This document shows positions 1 through 8,247 of a stretch of 64,000 nucleotides of DNA, in pieces. Below the pieces are notes generated by a model. It did no database searches. It saw nothing but the letters and a program-made list of their open reading frames with translations, and was not told the origin of the DNA. Numbering within the stretch: the stretch's first letter is position 1; each line of letters opens with the position of its first letter. A program made the position numbers and the translations under genes. Source of the DNA: Gammaproteobacteria bacterium (GTDB lineage: Bacteria; Pseudomonadota; Gammaproteobacteria; Pseudomonadales; Azotimanducaceae); the NCBI GenBank assembly GCA_009846005.1, contig VXYL01000007.1, forward strand, positions 38,174 through 102,173, given 5' to 3'.

Positions 1-447
1 CTCGATGCGGGCGTTGGCACCGGCCTCGTCGGCGAGTGTCTGATCGAGGCTGGCTACCAGGACCTCCACGGGATCGATCTGTCGGTGGGGATGCTTGATG
101 CGGCCCGGCGCAAGTCCATCTATCGCGAGTTGCGCCAGATGACCCTGGGCGAGCCCTTGGATTTTGCCGACGACACCTTCGATGCGGTGATCAGCGTCGG
201 GGTGTTCACCACCGGTCATGCCCCGGCGCGCGCCTTCGACGAGCTGGTCCGCATCACGAGAAACGACGGTTTCATCCTCTTTTCGCTGAAGACCGAACTC
301 CATGCGCAGGGGTTTGGTCGGTACCTCGATGACTTGGAAACCGCCGGCAGATGGAGCTTGGTCGAGCGCTCGGGACGCTACCGCCCGATGCCCAAGGGCG
401 AACCGGAAGTCGAGCACCAGGTTTGGACCTATCGGGTACGGTCGTAG
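1..447 (+). CDS. Class I SAM-dependent methyltransferase (5' truncated by window edge)
   Basis: The reading frame is open from base 1 and ends at the TAG at 445-447, so only the C-terminal ~148 residues are present. It starts inside the SAM-binding glycine motif (LDAGVGTGLVGE, motif I), followed by an acidic residue after strand 2 (GIDLSVGM) and the motif IV-like FDAVISVGVF. This is the Methyltransf_11/25 arrangement of small-molecule methyltransferases. The substrate cannot be read from the sequence. An ATG at 85 lies inside the Rossmann fold and is not a credible start. The next gene (zur) is convergent, so there is no operon information on this side. Confidence 0.85.
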   Translation, partial: LDAGVGTGLVGECLIEAGYQDLHGIDLSVGMLDAARRKSIYRELRQMTLGEPLDFADDTFDAVISVGVFTTGHAPARAFDELVRITRNDGFILFSLKTELHAQGFGRYLDDLETAGRWSLVERSGRYRPMPKGEPEVEHQVWTYRVRS

Positions 448-547
448 GCGTCGGCCTCGTTACGGTAGGCGCACCTCAAAGCGCCCACGCCAAGGTGGCG
501 CCGCAGCGGTGCGCGGCCATGACCGCTCTACGCCGATGCGTAGCGCT

Positions 548-1051
548 TCAGTCTTGCACGCCGACGGCGCATTCCCCGCACAATCCCTTGACCTCCACAA
601 CCGCGTTGTCCGGCCGGAATCCGTGCTCGTCCGCGATCTGGGCCAAGAGCGTCTCAAGCCCGCTCGACTCCACCTCGTCCACGTGGCCACACGAGGAACA
701 GAGCAGGAACTGGCTCTCGTGTGCGTGGTCGGGATGGTCGCACGGGAAGTAGGTCTGGGCGGATTGCAGCCGGTGGACGAGGCCGGTTCGCATGAGAAAG
801 TCGAGGTGTCGGTAGACGGTCAACGGTGCAATCTTGCGTTCCTGCCGCTGCTCCAGAAGCGCAATGAGTTCGTAGGCGGAAAGCGGTCGACCGCGAGCCT
901 GCATTTCCGCGTAGACCGCCAATCGCGCCGGGGTCAGCCGTTCGCCCTTCTCCGCGCAGCGCCCTTCGGCGAGTTTTCGCCATTTCGCCGCGAGCGGTGC
1001 CGTTGTTGCCGACCGTTTAGCCAATTCGAAGCTCCCTTGGTTCGCAGTCAC
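548..1051 (-). CDS. zur: Fur-family regulator, zinc-uptake regulator type (Zur)
   Basis: A 167-aa protein with an N-terminal winged helix (LTPARLAVYAEMQARGRPLSAYELIALL, then PLTVYRHLDFLMRTGLVHRL) and a C-terminal dimerisation/metal domain. Two structural-zinc cysteine pairs are visible, CSSC and CGEC, as are His/Asp-rich metal ligands (CDHPDHAHES). The recognition helix TVYRHLDFL is typical of Zur rather than Fur. The gene lies 5 bp downstream of the MerC-like gene on the same strand. A Zur-box-like palindrome precedes that pair and the divergent ZnuD-like receptor, so zinc-dependent autoregulation is the natural inference. Length is normal for the family. Confidence 0.85.
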   Translation of the reverse strand: MTANQGSFELAKRSATTAPLAAKWRKLAEGRCAEKGERLTPARLAVYAEMQARGRPLSAYELIALLEQRQERKIAPLTVYRHLDFLMRTGLVHRLQSAQTYFPCDHPDHAHESQFLLCSSCGHVDEVESSGLETLLAQIADEHGFRPDNAVVEVKGLCGECAVGVQD

Positions 1052-1056
1052 TCCCG

Positions 1057-1500
1057 CTACCGACGATCAAGATCCATCGGGCTCGACCGGGAGGCGTGGA
1101 CGCCACCACTACCACATTTTCGCACCCAGTGCCAAAGATGCGCCGAGCCCAGCAGCACCGCGCCGGCAACGGTAATCGGCTCCTCGTACGGCGATACCGC
1201 GTCGATGAACGCGGCCAGCAGTAGCAGCCCCAGGCCAGTCAATGCCGCGCCGACGAACAGCCTGTTGGCGTTCACCGGCCGTGTCTTCCAGATCACCCGG
1301 AGACTCACGGGAACCGCGGCGACCACCAGGACCTTATGCACAAGCTCGTTCTCGGCGGCCTGGGCGACCGCCGGCAACAGCGCGACGAGTAGTGGCAGGG
1401 CGACACAGTGGAGCAGGCACAGCGTCGAGAGTCCGATCGCGTACAGATCCAAGCGCCCCGCAGGACTCCACCGGACGCCGCTTGCGTTAAGCCGGTTCAT
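1057..1500 (-). CDS. MerC-domain small membrane protein
   Basis: A protein of about 147 aa with the MerC hallmarks: a CLLHC motif at the start of the first membrane helix, about four hydrophobic segments, and a closing HLWHWVRKC motif. MerC is a mercuric-ion uptake protein, but homologues without mer genes commonly sit beside zur and TonB receptors. Context here (zur 5 bp downstream, ZnuD-like receptor divergent) suggests a role in zinc or other divalent metal handling. I chose the ATG at 1500 because the preceding 30 in-frame residues (alternative starts 1590 ATG, 1596 TTG) look non-conserved. The start is uncertain, and the Zur-like box lies upstream of all candidates. Confidence 0.7.
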   Translation of the reverse strand: MNRLNASGVRWSPAGRLDLYAIGLSTLCLLHCVALPLLVALLPAVAQAAENELVHKVLVVAAVPVSLRVIWKTRPVNANRLFVGAALTGLGLLLLAAFIDAVSPYEEPITVAGAVLLGSAHLWHWVRKCGSGGVHASRSSPMDLDRR

Positions 1501-1649
1501 GGGAGTCAGCCTGTGGCCGTCGCGCTCCACGCAAAGGCGATCGAATGCCGTGTTGGGTCCTGCGACGGGCCTGTCGCCGTTCGCCGTCATGGACAAGCGA
1601 TTGGACCGGCGATTTCGATTCCGGGGTCATGTGCAGTTTCCTGTCGCTG

Positions 1650-1673
1650 AAAAGATATGTTATAACGTACTCT
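1650..1673. promoter_or_regulatory. Putative Zur box between merC-zur and znuD-like gene
   Basis: A perfect palindrome GTTATAAC lies at 1659-1666, flanked by TAT on the left and GTA on the right, giving an imperfect 14-bp dyad. Gammaproteobacterial Zur boxes have a GTTATA/TATAAC core. It sits in the divergent intergenic region about 50 bp before the receptor ATG and upstream of the merC-zur pair, in an unusually AT-rich stretch for this genome. Function is inferred. Confidence 0.6.
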
Positions 1674-1718
1674 TCTGGATGCCACAACGGTGTCCTGCGC
1701 TTAGGTTCCCCAACCCCA

Positions 1719-3896
1719 ATGGCTATGAAACGCAAGCAACTATCTCTGCTGGCCGTGGCAACGTGGCTGGCGGCAGCCGCCTTCGCCGCACAAGGTCCCG
1801 AGGAGGAAGACCCGGGCATCGAGGAGGTCATCGTCTTGGCACACCCGCTCGCGGGCGAAGGGCTCGCACAGGCCAGCGACGTGCTCGACGTCGACGAGCT
1901 CGAACGCAAGGCGGTGGACAACATCGGCGCGACCGTGGGCAGCGAGCCGGGGATCCACAACAGCGCCTACGGCGTTGGCGCGGGGCGTCCCGTCATCCAT
2001 GGCCTCGGCGGCGCGCGTGTGCGCGTCATGGAGGAACAGATCGACACGCTTGACGTCTCCGTCAGCAGCGGCGACCACGCCGTCACGGTCGACCCCTTCG
2101 TCGCGGAGCGCGTGGAAGTCCTGAAGGGGTCAGCGACCCTGCTCTACGGCTCCGGCGCAATCGGCGGGGTGGTCGATGTCCACACGGGACGCATTCCCGA
2201 CGAAGTGCCGGAGCGCATCCGCGGCACCCTCGACCTGCGCGCCACCGACAACGGCAACGGCAGCAACGGGACCCTCCGGCTCGACGGCGGTGGCGGCAAC
2301 GTGGCGTGGCACGTCGACGCCTTCGCCCGCAAGGCGGACGACTACGACATCCCCGGGTACGCCGAGTCCGCGGCCCTGCACGCCCTCGAGGAAGAGGAAG
2401 AGCACCACGACGAGGACGAGCACGGGGACCACGACCACGAGGAAGACCACCACGATGAGGAGGAAGGGCACGAGGACGAGGAGGAGGTCCACGGCCACCT
2501 GCCCGGCAGCGGCATCGACGTCCGCGGCGGCTCAGTCGGTTTCTCCTTCGTCGGAGACCGCGGATTCGCCGGCCTCTCCGTCAGCAGTCTCGACTCCGAG
2601 TACGGCATCCCCGGTCACAGCCATGCTCACCACGAACACGGGCACGACGACCACGAGGAGCACGACGACCACGAGGAGCACGACGACCACGAGGAGCACG
2701 ACGACCACGCCGATGAAGTCGAGGGCACCCCCGTTGTCGTTCTCGAGCAGACGCGTGTCGACTTGGAGGCTGGCCTAGCCGATCCTCTTGACGGCTTTGA
2801 AGGCCTAAACCTCCGGCTCGGCATCAACGACTACGAACACGTGGAGAACGAAGCCGGTGAAGCGGGAACGGTCTTCACGAACGAGGCCTGGGAAGCACGC
2901 GCGGAGTTGACGCACGCGCCGTTCGCCGGTTGGCGCGGTGCCCTCGGCATTCAGCTCGGCGACCGCGGATTCTCCGTGGCCGGCGAGGAAGCCTTCACGC
3001 CCCCCGTCGACACGTCGTCGTTCGGCCTGTTCTGGGTCGGTGAGCGCTCTCTCGGTGAGCTCGGGGTCGAGGCGGGTGTGCGCTACGACCGGGTCGAGCA
3101 CGCACCTCGGGACGGCACGAGCCGCGACTTCAGCGGCGGCAGCGCATCGCTTGGCCTCATCGTTCCGCTCGGCGAGGACTGGGAAGGCACGTTGCTCGCC
3201 GACTACTCGTCCCGTGCGCCGGTGGGCGAGGAACTCTTCTCGGACAGCCCGCATCCCGGCACGGGGGTCTTCGAGATCGGGGATCCCGGACTCGACCATG
3301 AGCAGGCGCGCAACCTGTCGGCAACCCTCACCGGCGGTGGCGACGGCTGGTCCACGCGGGGAACCTTCTACTACACGAACTTCGCCGACTTCATCTACCA
3401 GGCTGCGACGGGTGAGGAAATGGACGGCTTCGACGTGCGCCGATACGCGCAGGCCGACGCGACCTTTGCCGGCTTCGAGGTGGAGGGCCGCGCGAGGGTC
3501 GCCGAGTGGGGTGGGGGACGTCTCGAAATCGGGGCTTTCTTCGACACGGTATCGCCGGAACTCGACGTCTCCGGGAACGACAACCTGCCCCTGATCCCGC
3601 CCAACCGGGTCGGGGTGTCCTTCGCCTTCACGAGCGACCGCCTGCGGGCCACCGTGGACTACGTACGGGCTTCGGAGCAGGACGACGTCGCCGAGTTCGA
3701 GTTGCCGTCCGACGCATACGACGACCTGCGCGCGCGCGTCGCGTGGCGTATTCGCCCGGGTGGCATGGCGGTCGACCTGTATGTGGCCGGGCGCAACCTC
3801 ACCGACGACGAGCAGCGGCTGCACACGTCCGTCGTCAAGGACTTGGCACCCCAGCCGGGACGGACGATCGAAGCGGGAATGCGCGTGCGCTTCTAG
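1719..3896 (+). CDS. znuD: TonB-dependent receptor with His/Asp/Glu-rich loops, ZnuD-like zinc receptor
   Basis: A 725-aa outer-membrane receptor. The ATG at 1719 is followed by a signal peptide (MKRKQLSLLAVATWLAAAAF, cleavage near FAAQ). The plug domain shows RPVIHGLGGARVRVMEEQ and VEVLKGSATLLYGSGAIGGV, and the barrel ends in a terminal aromatic/Phe residue. Two extracellular-type segments are extremely rich in His, Asp and Glu: protein ~220-260, and a second built from an 18-bp DNA repeat encoding HDDHEE three times (2643-2696). Such loops bind zinc in ZnuD-type receptors. The upstream Zur-like box and divergent zur-merC genes agree. The frame is open upstream to 1545 but that extension lacks a signal peptide and crosses the operator. 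Confidence 0.88.
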   Translation: MAMKRKQLSLLAVATWLAAAAFAAQGPEEEDPGIEEVIVLAHPLAGEGLAQASDVLDVDELERKAVDNIGATVGSEPGIHNSAYGVGAGRPVIHGLGGARVRVMEEQIDTLDVSVSSGDHAVTVDPFVAERVEVLKGSATLLYGSGAIGGVVDVHTGRIPDEVPERIRGTLDLRATDNGNGSNGTLRLDGGGGNVAWHVDAFARKADDYDIPGYAESAALHALEEEEEHHDEDEHGDHDHEEDHHDEEEGHEDEEEVHGHLPGSGIDVRGGSVGFSFVGDRGFAGLSVSSLDSEYGIPGHSHAHHEHGHDDHEEHDDHEEHDDHEEHDDHADEVEGTPVVVLEQTRVDLEAGLADPLDGFEGLNLRLGINDYEHVENEAGEAGTVFTNEAWEARAELTHAPFAGWRGALGIQLGDRGFSVAGEEAFTPPVDTSSFGLFWVGERSLGELGVEAGVRYDRVEHAPRDGTSRDFSGGSASLGLIVPLGEDWEGTLLADYSSRAPVGEELFSDSPHPGTGVFEIGDPGLDHEQARNLSATLTGGGDGWSTRGTFYYTNFADFIYQAATGEEMDGFDVRRYAQADATFAGFEVEGRARVAEWGGGRLEIGAFFDTVSPELDVSGNDNLPLIPPNRVGVSFAFTSDRLRATVDYVRASEQDDVAEFELPSDAYDDLRARVAWRIRPGGMAVDLYVAGRNLTDDEQRLHTSVVKDLAPQPGRTIEAGMRVRF
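2643..2710 (+). repeat. 18-bp tandem repeat inside the ZnuD-like gene
   Basis: The unit cacgacgaccacgaggag occurs at 2643-2660, 2661-2678 and 2679-2696, followed by a partial fourth copy. It encodes HDDHEE repeats in a putative metal-binding loop. Perfect copies imply recent slippage, so loop length may vary between strains. Confidence 0.9.
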
Positions 3897-3912
3897 CCGG
3901 TTTCGCCAAACG

Positions 3913-4048
3913 GGGGACGGGACAAGCCCGTCCCCTACGGCACGCCCCGCACGCGGCGGAACCTCGTAGGGGCGGGCTTGTCCCCGCCCGCGCCGGCCAT
4001 TGTCGTTTGCCGCGGGAACGGGACGGGACCAGCCCGTCCCCGTCGGGG
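3913..4048. repeat. Cluster of GTAGGGG/CCCCTAC palindromic repeats (3 copies)
   Basis: Three copies of the dispersed family fill the gap between the convergent receptor and DUF3604 genes: 3913-3939 (ending CCCGTCCCCTAC), 3966-3990 (starting GTAGGGGCGGGC) and a divergent copy at 4015-4048. Each is a short self-complementary GC-rich arm pair around AAG or CTT. No gene is visible in the gap. Confidence 0.85.
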
Positions 4049-4057
4049 AGGTTGCCG

Positions 4058-5983
4058 TCAGTTCGAACTTGGCGTGTACCAGATGGGCGACGTATAGGCC
4101 CGCTCTTGCGTGACCATGGGTATCTCATCCGGCAGATCGTTCAAACCATGGAACTTCGCGTCGTAGGCCGTCCAGCGAGGCGTCGGAATCTCCAGTACGC
4201 GTAGGTAGTAGAAGGCGAGTTCGGCGCGGTTGAAATCTGGGTCGGGCCACACCACGGCGATCTCCGGGTCGCCGATGTCATTGGTGTAGGAAGCATTGCG
4301 AACGTCCACCGTACTGCCCACCGCGCGAACCTCGCCCTCGGGGTTCTCCGTGCGGCCGTCGGACAAGGCAACGTTGTAGATCCGCTCGTGCAATTCGCCG
4401 TCTTCGTCACGCCAGCCCTTTACCACCTGCACGCGGTCCAGATTGGCGCCATCGGGATCCTTTACGGCCCGGATGAGAAAACGCGGCGCTTTGCCCATTG
4501 GTGCCTCCGTGAGATCGCCGCCCATGGGCACGCCTTTGGCGTAACCCACTCGGGCCAGGTCTGGCCTTGCGGCGTCGGCATCGGAGTAGCTCCAGCCGCC
4601 GAAAAATCGGACGGTCATCCGCGGGCCGGTGGAAGCGTAGACCTCCTTGCGCCGCATAGCGGCGAAGAGCGCTTCCCGCGTGTTTTCCATCGCCCACACT
4701 GCCGCATAGCCGGACGCGTTGTAGTTCCATCCGGTCGTTACACGGTTCCGGCCCGGTTCATTGCCCGGCATCTTGCCCCAGAAGTTGCTCTGGTCGGCGG
4801 TCGCGAGGGCGGTGTGGGAGTCGGTGCTCCCGATCATGCCGAACTTGAAGGGATTGACACCCAGTTCGGCCTTTTGGCCCAGGCCCAGCATCAGGGCGGA
4901 ACGGGCATAGGAATTGACGGGCCTCGGCCGCGGTCCGACCGGACCCTCGGCTCGTTTTGTCTCATCTGCCGGACCCTTGCCTTGCTTCTTCGAGTCGGGT
5001 TGGCTTTTCGTGATCCCCCACTTGAAGATCTCGTCACCGGCAAACTCGTCGTTCGGCGAGATCAACGGATGCGTTTCGCCGTGTCCCTTGATCTGCGTGA
5101 CCTCGTAGAGCGGCTCCCAGCGCGAACGGTTCCTCGCGTACGTTTCCGTAAGCGGCTCGCCTTGGCGGGTAGTGAGCGCGAACATGCGGTTGCCGCTTAG
5201 ATTGCCATTGTGAGGAATCGCCAACGCATCTCCCCCCGAGCGTTTCTCATAGTCGTTGAGGTATGCCCACAGGTCCTCCGGGTCGCTGCTGTCGAAGGCG
5301 GAGAATGGCACGACCTGGCTGGTCCGTTCGGGCCCGTCGGCAAAAACGACGTTTCGGTGGCCGCCGGCAGCCACGGTCCACTCATAGCCGGAGAACGTGG
5401 TAAACGTGCCCGGGTCGTTGTGCCTTTCGGCGTTGCGGATGACCTCCTCCCAGACCGACCGGATGAACCGCGCGTCGGTCCCGTAGTCGGCATGACCCAG
5501 ACCCTTGGCCGGACCTTGGTCCGCCTTGATAGCCATCAGCGTAGCGGCGTTGAAAGCGTTCAGCAGATCGTCGGTGTCCGCATTGAGGGCTTCCACCAAG
5601 GAAACGGGATAGTTGAGCGCTTCGGCGGTCCGCTTGCCGGCCTCGGTCGCCAACAGCGCTTCGTCTCCGGCGGCGATCCGGGCGATGACGCCCATGTTCT
5701 CGGCATGGTCCGACACCATGAGGAAATCCAACGGTCGGCGCAGACGAACGTCCTCGCCACTCGCGGCGCGGACCCTCTCGCCCTTGGCGAATCGATAGGC
5801 ATCGTCGGGCATGAGCCGGGTGCCGAAAATGAAGGCGTCGGACGACAGGGCGGTATGCACGTGGGTATCACCCCAATAGACGTTGGTCGTATGGGAAGGA
5901 TCGACGTGGGGGGAATACGACTCTTGAGCGAACGCACTGAGCGTCACGGCAGTCAGGACAAGAACGAGCCAAGTTTCCTTCAC
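4058..5983 (-). CDS. DUF3604 protein, secreted PHP-like putative metallohydrolase (paralogue 1)
   Basis: A 641-aa DUF3604 protein. The GTG at 5983 is preceded by an AGGAAAC ribosome-binding sequence and starts a signal peptide (VKETWLVLVLTAVTLSAFAQ). An ORF extending to 6226 would overlap the divergent reductase and lacks a signal. Conserved blocks in order are YWGDTHVHT (~50), VSDHAENMG (~115), GYEWT (~200), IPHNGNLS (~255), GMIGSTDSHT (~390) and the C-terminal PIWYTP. The His/Asp pattern resembles PHP-superfamily metal sites, so a periplasmic or secreted metal-dependent hydrolase is inferred; no substrate is established. Two paralogues lie at 40954 and 61860. It is divergent from an aldo/keto reductase 69 bp away. 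Confidence 0.88.
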   Translation of the reverse strand: MKETWLVLVLTAVTLSAFAQESYSPHVDPSHTTNVYWGDTHVHTALSSDAFIFGTRLMPDDAYRFAKGERVRAASGEDVRLRRPLDFLMVSDHAENMGVIARIAAGDEALLATEAGKRTAEALNYPVSLVEALNADTDDLLNAFNAATLMAIKADQGPAKGLGHADYGTDARFIRSVWEEVIRNAERHNDPGTFTTFSGYEWTVAAGGHRNVVFADGPERTSQVVPFSAFDSSDPEDLWAYLNDYEKRSGGDALAIPHNGNLSGNRMFALTTRQGEPLTETYARNRSRWEPLYEVTQIKGHGETHPLISPNDEFAGDEIFKWGITKSQPDSKKQGKGPADETKRAEGPVGPRPRPVNSYARSALMLGLGQKAELGVNPFKFGMIGSTDSHTALATADQSNFWGKMPGNEPGRNRVTTGWNYNASGYAAVWAMENTREALFAAMRRKEVYASTGPRMTVRFFGGWSYSDADAARPDLARVGYAKGVPMGGDLTEAPMGKAPRFLIRAVKDPDGANLDRVQVVKGWRDEDGELHERIYNVALSDGRTENPEGEVRAVGSTVDVRNASYTNDIGDPEIAVVWPDPDFNRAELAFYYLRVLEIPTPRWTAYDAKFHGLNDLPDEIPMVTQERAYTSPIWYTPSSN

Positions 5984-6052
5984 ACTGTTTCCTGCACCGC
6001 CTTCCAACACGATTGTATGCTTGCGTGTGGCAGTTGAGCCAACGAGAAGGCG

Positions 6053-7042
6053 ATGCGCTATAGGCCTTTGGGAACATCGGGAATCGACGCCTCCGTCATC
6101 GGACTCGGTACGGCGGCAATCAGGGCAGGCGCCGCCGCCGACGATGAGTTCGTCAAGGCCATACGCGCAGCCATCGACCATGGTGTCACGCTCATCGACA
6201 CCGCGCCCTCCTACGGTTGGGGCCACAGCGAGGCGGTGGTCGGCAGGGCCATCGAAGGCCGGCGCGATCAGGTGGTCCTAGCCACCAAGTGTGGCGTGTG
6301 GTGGGAGGACGAGCGAGGCTCGTACAACGGTGTCAAAGACGGCAAGGTAAACCATGTCAGCCTACGTCCCGACACGATCACGATTGAGGTCGAAAACAGC
6401 CTCAGGCGGCTCGGCGTGGACACCATCGATCTTCTGCAATGCCACAAACCCGCCATCCCACCCGAGGAGACGCCCATTCCCGAGACCATGGGCTGCCTCA
6501 TGGATCTGAAGGACCAGGGGAAGATCCGCGCCATCGGCGTGTCCAACGTCTCGCTCGAGCAACTCGACGCGTACCGCAAGGCCGGCGATCTCGCCAGCGA
6601 TCAGTTTCGCTACAGCATGATCTCTCGTGATCGCGAAGCAGACATCCTGCCCTACTGCGCGGCGCACGACATCGCGACGCTAACCTACTTGTCACTCGAG
6701 CAAGGTCTGCTCACGGGCAAGGTGGGCTTGGACCGTGTGTTCCGCGAGGACGACTTCCGCAACAATGCGGGCGAATGGCTCCCTTGGTTCAAGCTCGAGA
6801 ACCGGCAACGCCTGCTCGACATGTTTGCCGGCTGGTCCGACCTGACCGAGAAGTACGACTGTACGATCGCGCAACTAACAATCGCGTGGACGGCGGCCCA
6901 ACACGGCGCAACCCACGTGCTCTGCGGTATTCGAACTGTTGAGCAGGGCATCCAGAATGCGGGCGCGGGCGCCCTCGAACTGGAAGCAAGCGACGGTGAG
7001 CGCATTCGGGACGACCTGGTCGCCCTGGGCGATCCAGTCTAA
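6053..7042 (+). CDS. Aldo/keto reductase
   Basis: A 329-aa protein with the full AKR TIM-barrel pattern: MRYRPLGTSGIDASVIGLG at the N-terminus, the catalytic Asp and Tyr in DTAPSYGWGHSE, the catalytic Lys in ATKCG, His in LLQCHKP, and a late NADPH-binding segment (CGIRTVEQ). It would reduce an aldehyde or ketone, or oxidise a sugar, with NAD(P)H in the cytoplasm; the substrate is not predictable. The esterase gene starts 2 bp after the stop, so the two are probably co-transcribed. An esterase plus reductase suggests processing of an acylated carbonyl or sugar compound. Confidence 0.9.
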   Translation: MRYRPLGTSGIDASVIGLGTAAIRAGAAADDEFVKAIRAAIDHGVTLIDTAPSYGWGHSEAVVGRAIEGRRDQVVLATKCGVWWEDERGSYNGVKDGKVNHVSLRPDTITIEVENSLRRLGVDTIDLLQCHKPAIPPEETPIPETMGCLMDLKDQGKIRAIGVSNVSLEQLDAYRKAGDLASDQFRYSMISRDREADILPYCAAHDIATLTYLSLEQGLLTGKVGLDRVFREDDFRNNAGEWLPWFKLENRQRLLDMFAGWSDLTEKYDCTIAQLTIAWTAAQHGATHVLCGIRTVEQGIQNAGAGALELEASDGERIRDDLVALGDPV

Positions 7043-7044
7043 CG

Positions 7045-8094
7045 ATGGAGAGGTTAGTGAGATTCCGAGGATTTTGTTTGGGCTTCGCCTTGTCGGTGGG
7101 AGTCGTTGGCTGCAGCTCTCAATACGACACAAGACAAGGAATTCCTCCCGCAGATCCGCAAGTGTCCCAGACGCTTCCCAAGAAGGAAAAGGAAATGGCC
7201 AAGAAGGAATACGAAAAGGTGGTCGTAAGAAGAGCCAACCGATCGCCAATCGAAGGCACCATCGTCCACTACGAGGAGTTTCCGTCCGAACTCATACGGG
7301 TTCGCCCGGTGAACGTCTGGTTGCCCGAGGGCTATGACCCGGCATCGAGCGACCGATATCCGGTGATCTACATGCACGATGGCCAGATGATGTTTGACCA
7401 TGACACCTCGCCATATGCCGGAATGGACGTGTTCTGGGATGTAGACAAGGCGATCACGAAGCTCGTCCGCAATGGCGAGATCCGCCCCCCCATTGTCGTT
7501 GCGGTCTGGATGGCAAGCTGGGCAAAAGGCGCGCGAGGCGCCGAATACATGCCCCAGAAGGTCGTGACCGACGAGGTCTGGCAGTTGCTGAGGGAGCAGG
7601 AATTGGGATTTGCCGTAGAGGAAGGAGGACAGAAGTTGTCCGCGGACAACTATCTGAAGTTCATCGTCCATGAACTCAAACCATTCATCGACGCGACCTA
7701 CCGCACGGAATCGGACCGCGGCAACACCCTTGTGATGGGATCCAGCATGGGTGGACTGATCTCCGCCTACGCGGTCGCAGAGTACCCCGGTGTCTTCGGC
7801 GGCGCGGCCTGCCTGTCGACCGACTGGAGGCACGGAGATGGTGCCGTTGTTCGATGGCTTGGGCGCAACTTGCCCTCGGCCGGAACGCACAGGATCTATT
7901 TCGATCACGGCACCGAGACCTACGATGCCCACTATGGGCCGTTTCAACAGCAAATGGACGAGGTGATGCGTCGCCGCGGCTACACACCCGGCGAGGACTG
8001 GATCACGCTTCGTTTCGAGGGTGCCGACCACTCGCCGAGAGCCTGGCGCGAGCGGCTGCACATCCCATTGAAGTTCCTCTTGGGGACGCCGTAG
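7045..8094 (+). CDS. Lipoprotein esterase, Fes/esterase-D-like alpha/beta hydrolase
   Basis: A 349-aa putative esterase with a lipoprotein signal: hydrophobic stretch then VVGC|SS, lipidated Cys at ~residue 23. The hydrolase domain shows the nucleophile elbow GSSMGG (~232), an oxyanion-side segment YPVIYMHDGQMMFD (~110), and a terminal ADHSPRAW containing the probable catalytic His. The family includes enterochelin esterase, S-formylglutathione hydrolase and feruloyl esterase folds. As a probable outer-membrane or periplasmic lipoprotein it likely cleaves an ester before uptake. It directly follows the aldo/keto reductase (2-bp gap). Confidence 0.85.
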   Translation: MERLVRFRGFCLGFALSVGVVGCSSQYDTRQGIPPADPQVSQTLPKKEKEMAKKEYEKVVVRRANRSPIEGTIVHYEEFPSELIRVRPVNVWLPEGYDPASSDRYPVIYMHDGQMMFDHDTSPYAGMDVFWDVDKAITKLVRNGEIRPPIVVAVWMASWAKGARGAEYMPQKVVTDEVWQLLREQELGFAVEEGGQKLSADNYLKFIVHELKPFIDATYRTESDRGNTLVMGSSMGGLISAYAVAEYPGVFGGAACLSTDWRHGDGAVVRWLGRNLPSAGTHRIYFDHGTETYDAHYGPFQQQMDEVMRRRGYTPGEDWITLRFEGADHSPRAWRERLHIPLKFLLGTP

Positions 8095-8247
8095 GAGATC
8101 GTACGGCGACGCTCCTCGCCCAAGGGACGCGCCGTCACCCGTGGCGGAGACGACGAGTGATCCGGCGCGTGCGCCGAGTTTTGCGTGCCCCGCTTCATTT
8201 GGGTCACAATCGGCGTTCAGGCCTTAAGGTGCGGCGCGGCATAACCG

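Noticed and set aside
302..2053. A 583-aa plus-strand ORF over the zur-merC region
   Set aside because: Shadow frame rich in Arg/Ser/Pro; zur, merC and the receptor explain the region.
2400..2710. Short tandem repeats considered as a CRISPR-like array
   Set aside because: The 18-bp units are contiguous with no spacers and encode HDDHEE in frame within the receptor.
5984..6226. N-terminal extension of DUF3604 protein 1
   Set aside because: It overlaps the divergent aldo/keto reductase and lacks a signal peptide; GTG 5983 has both a ribosome-binding site and a signal peptide.
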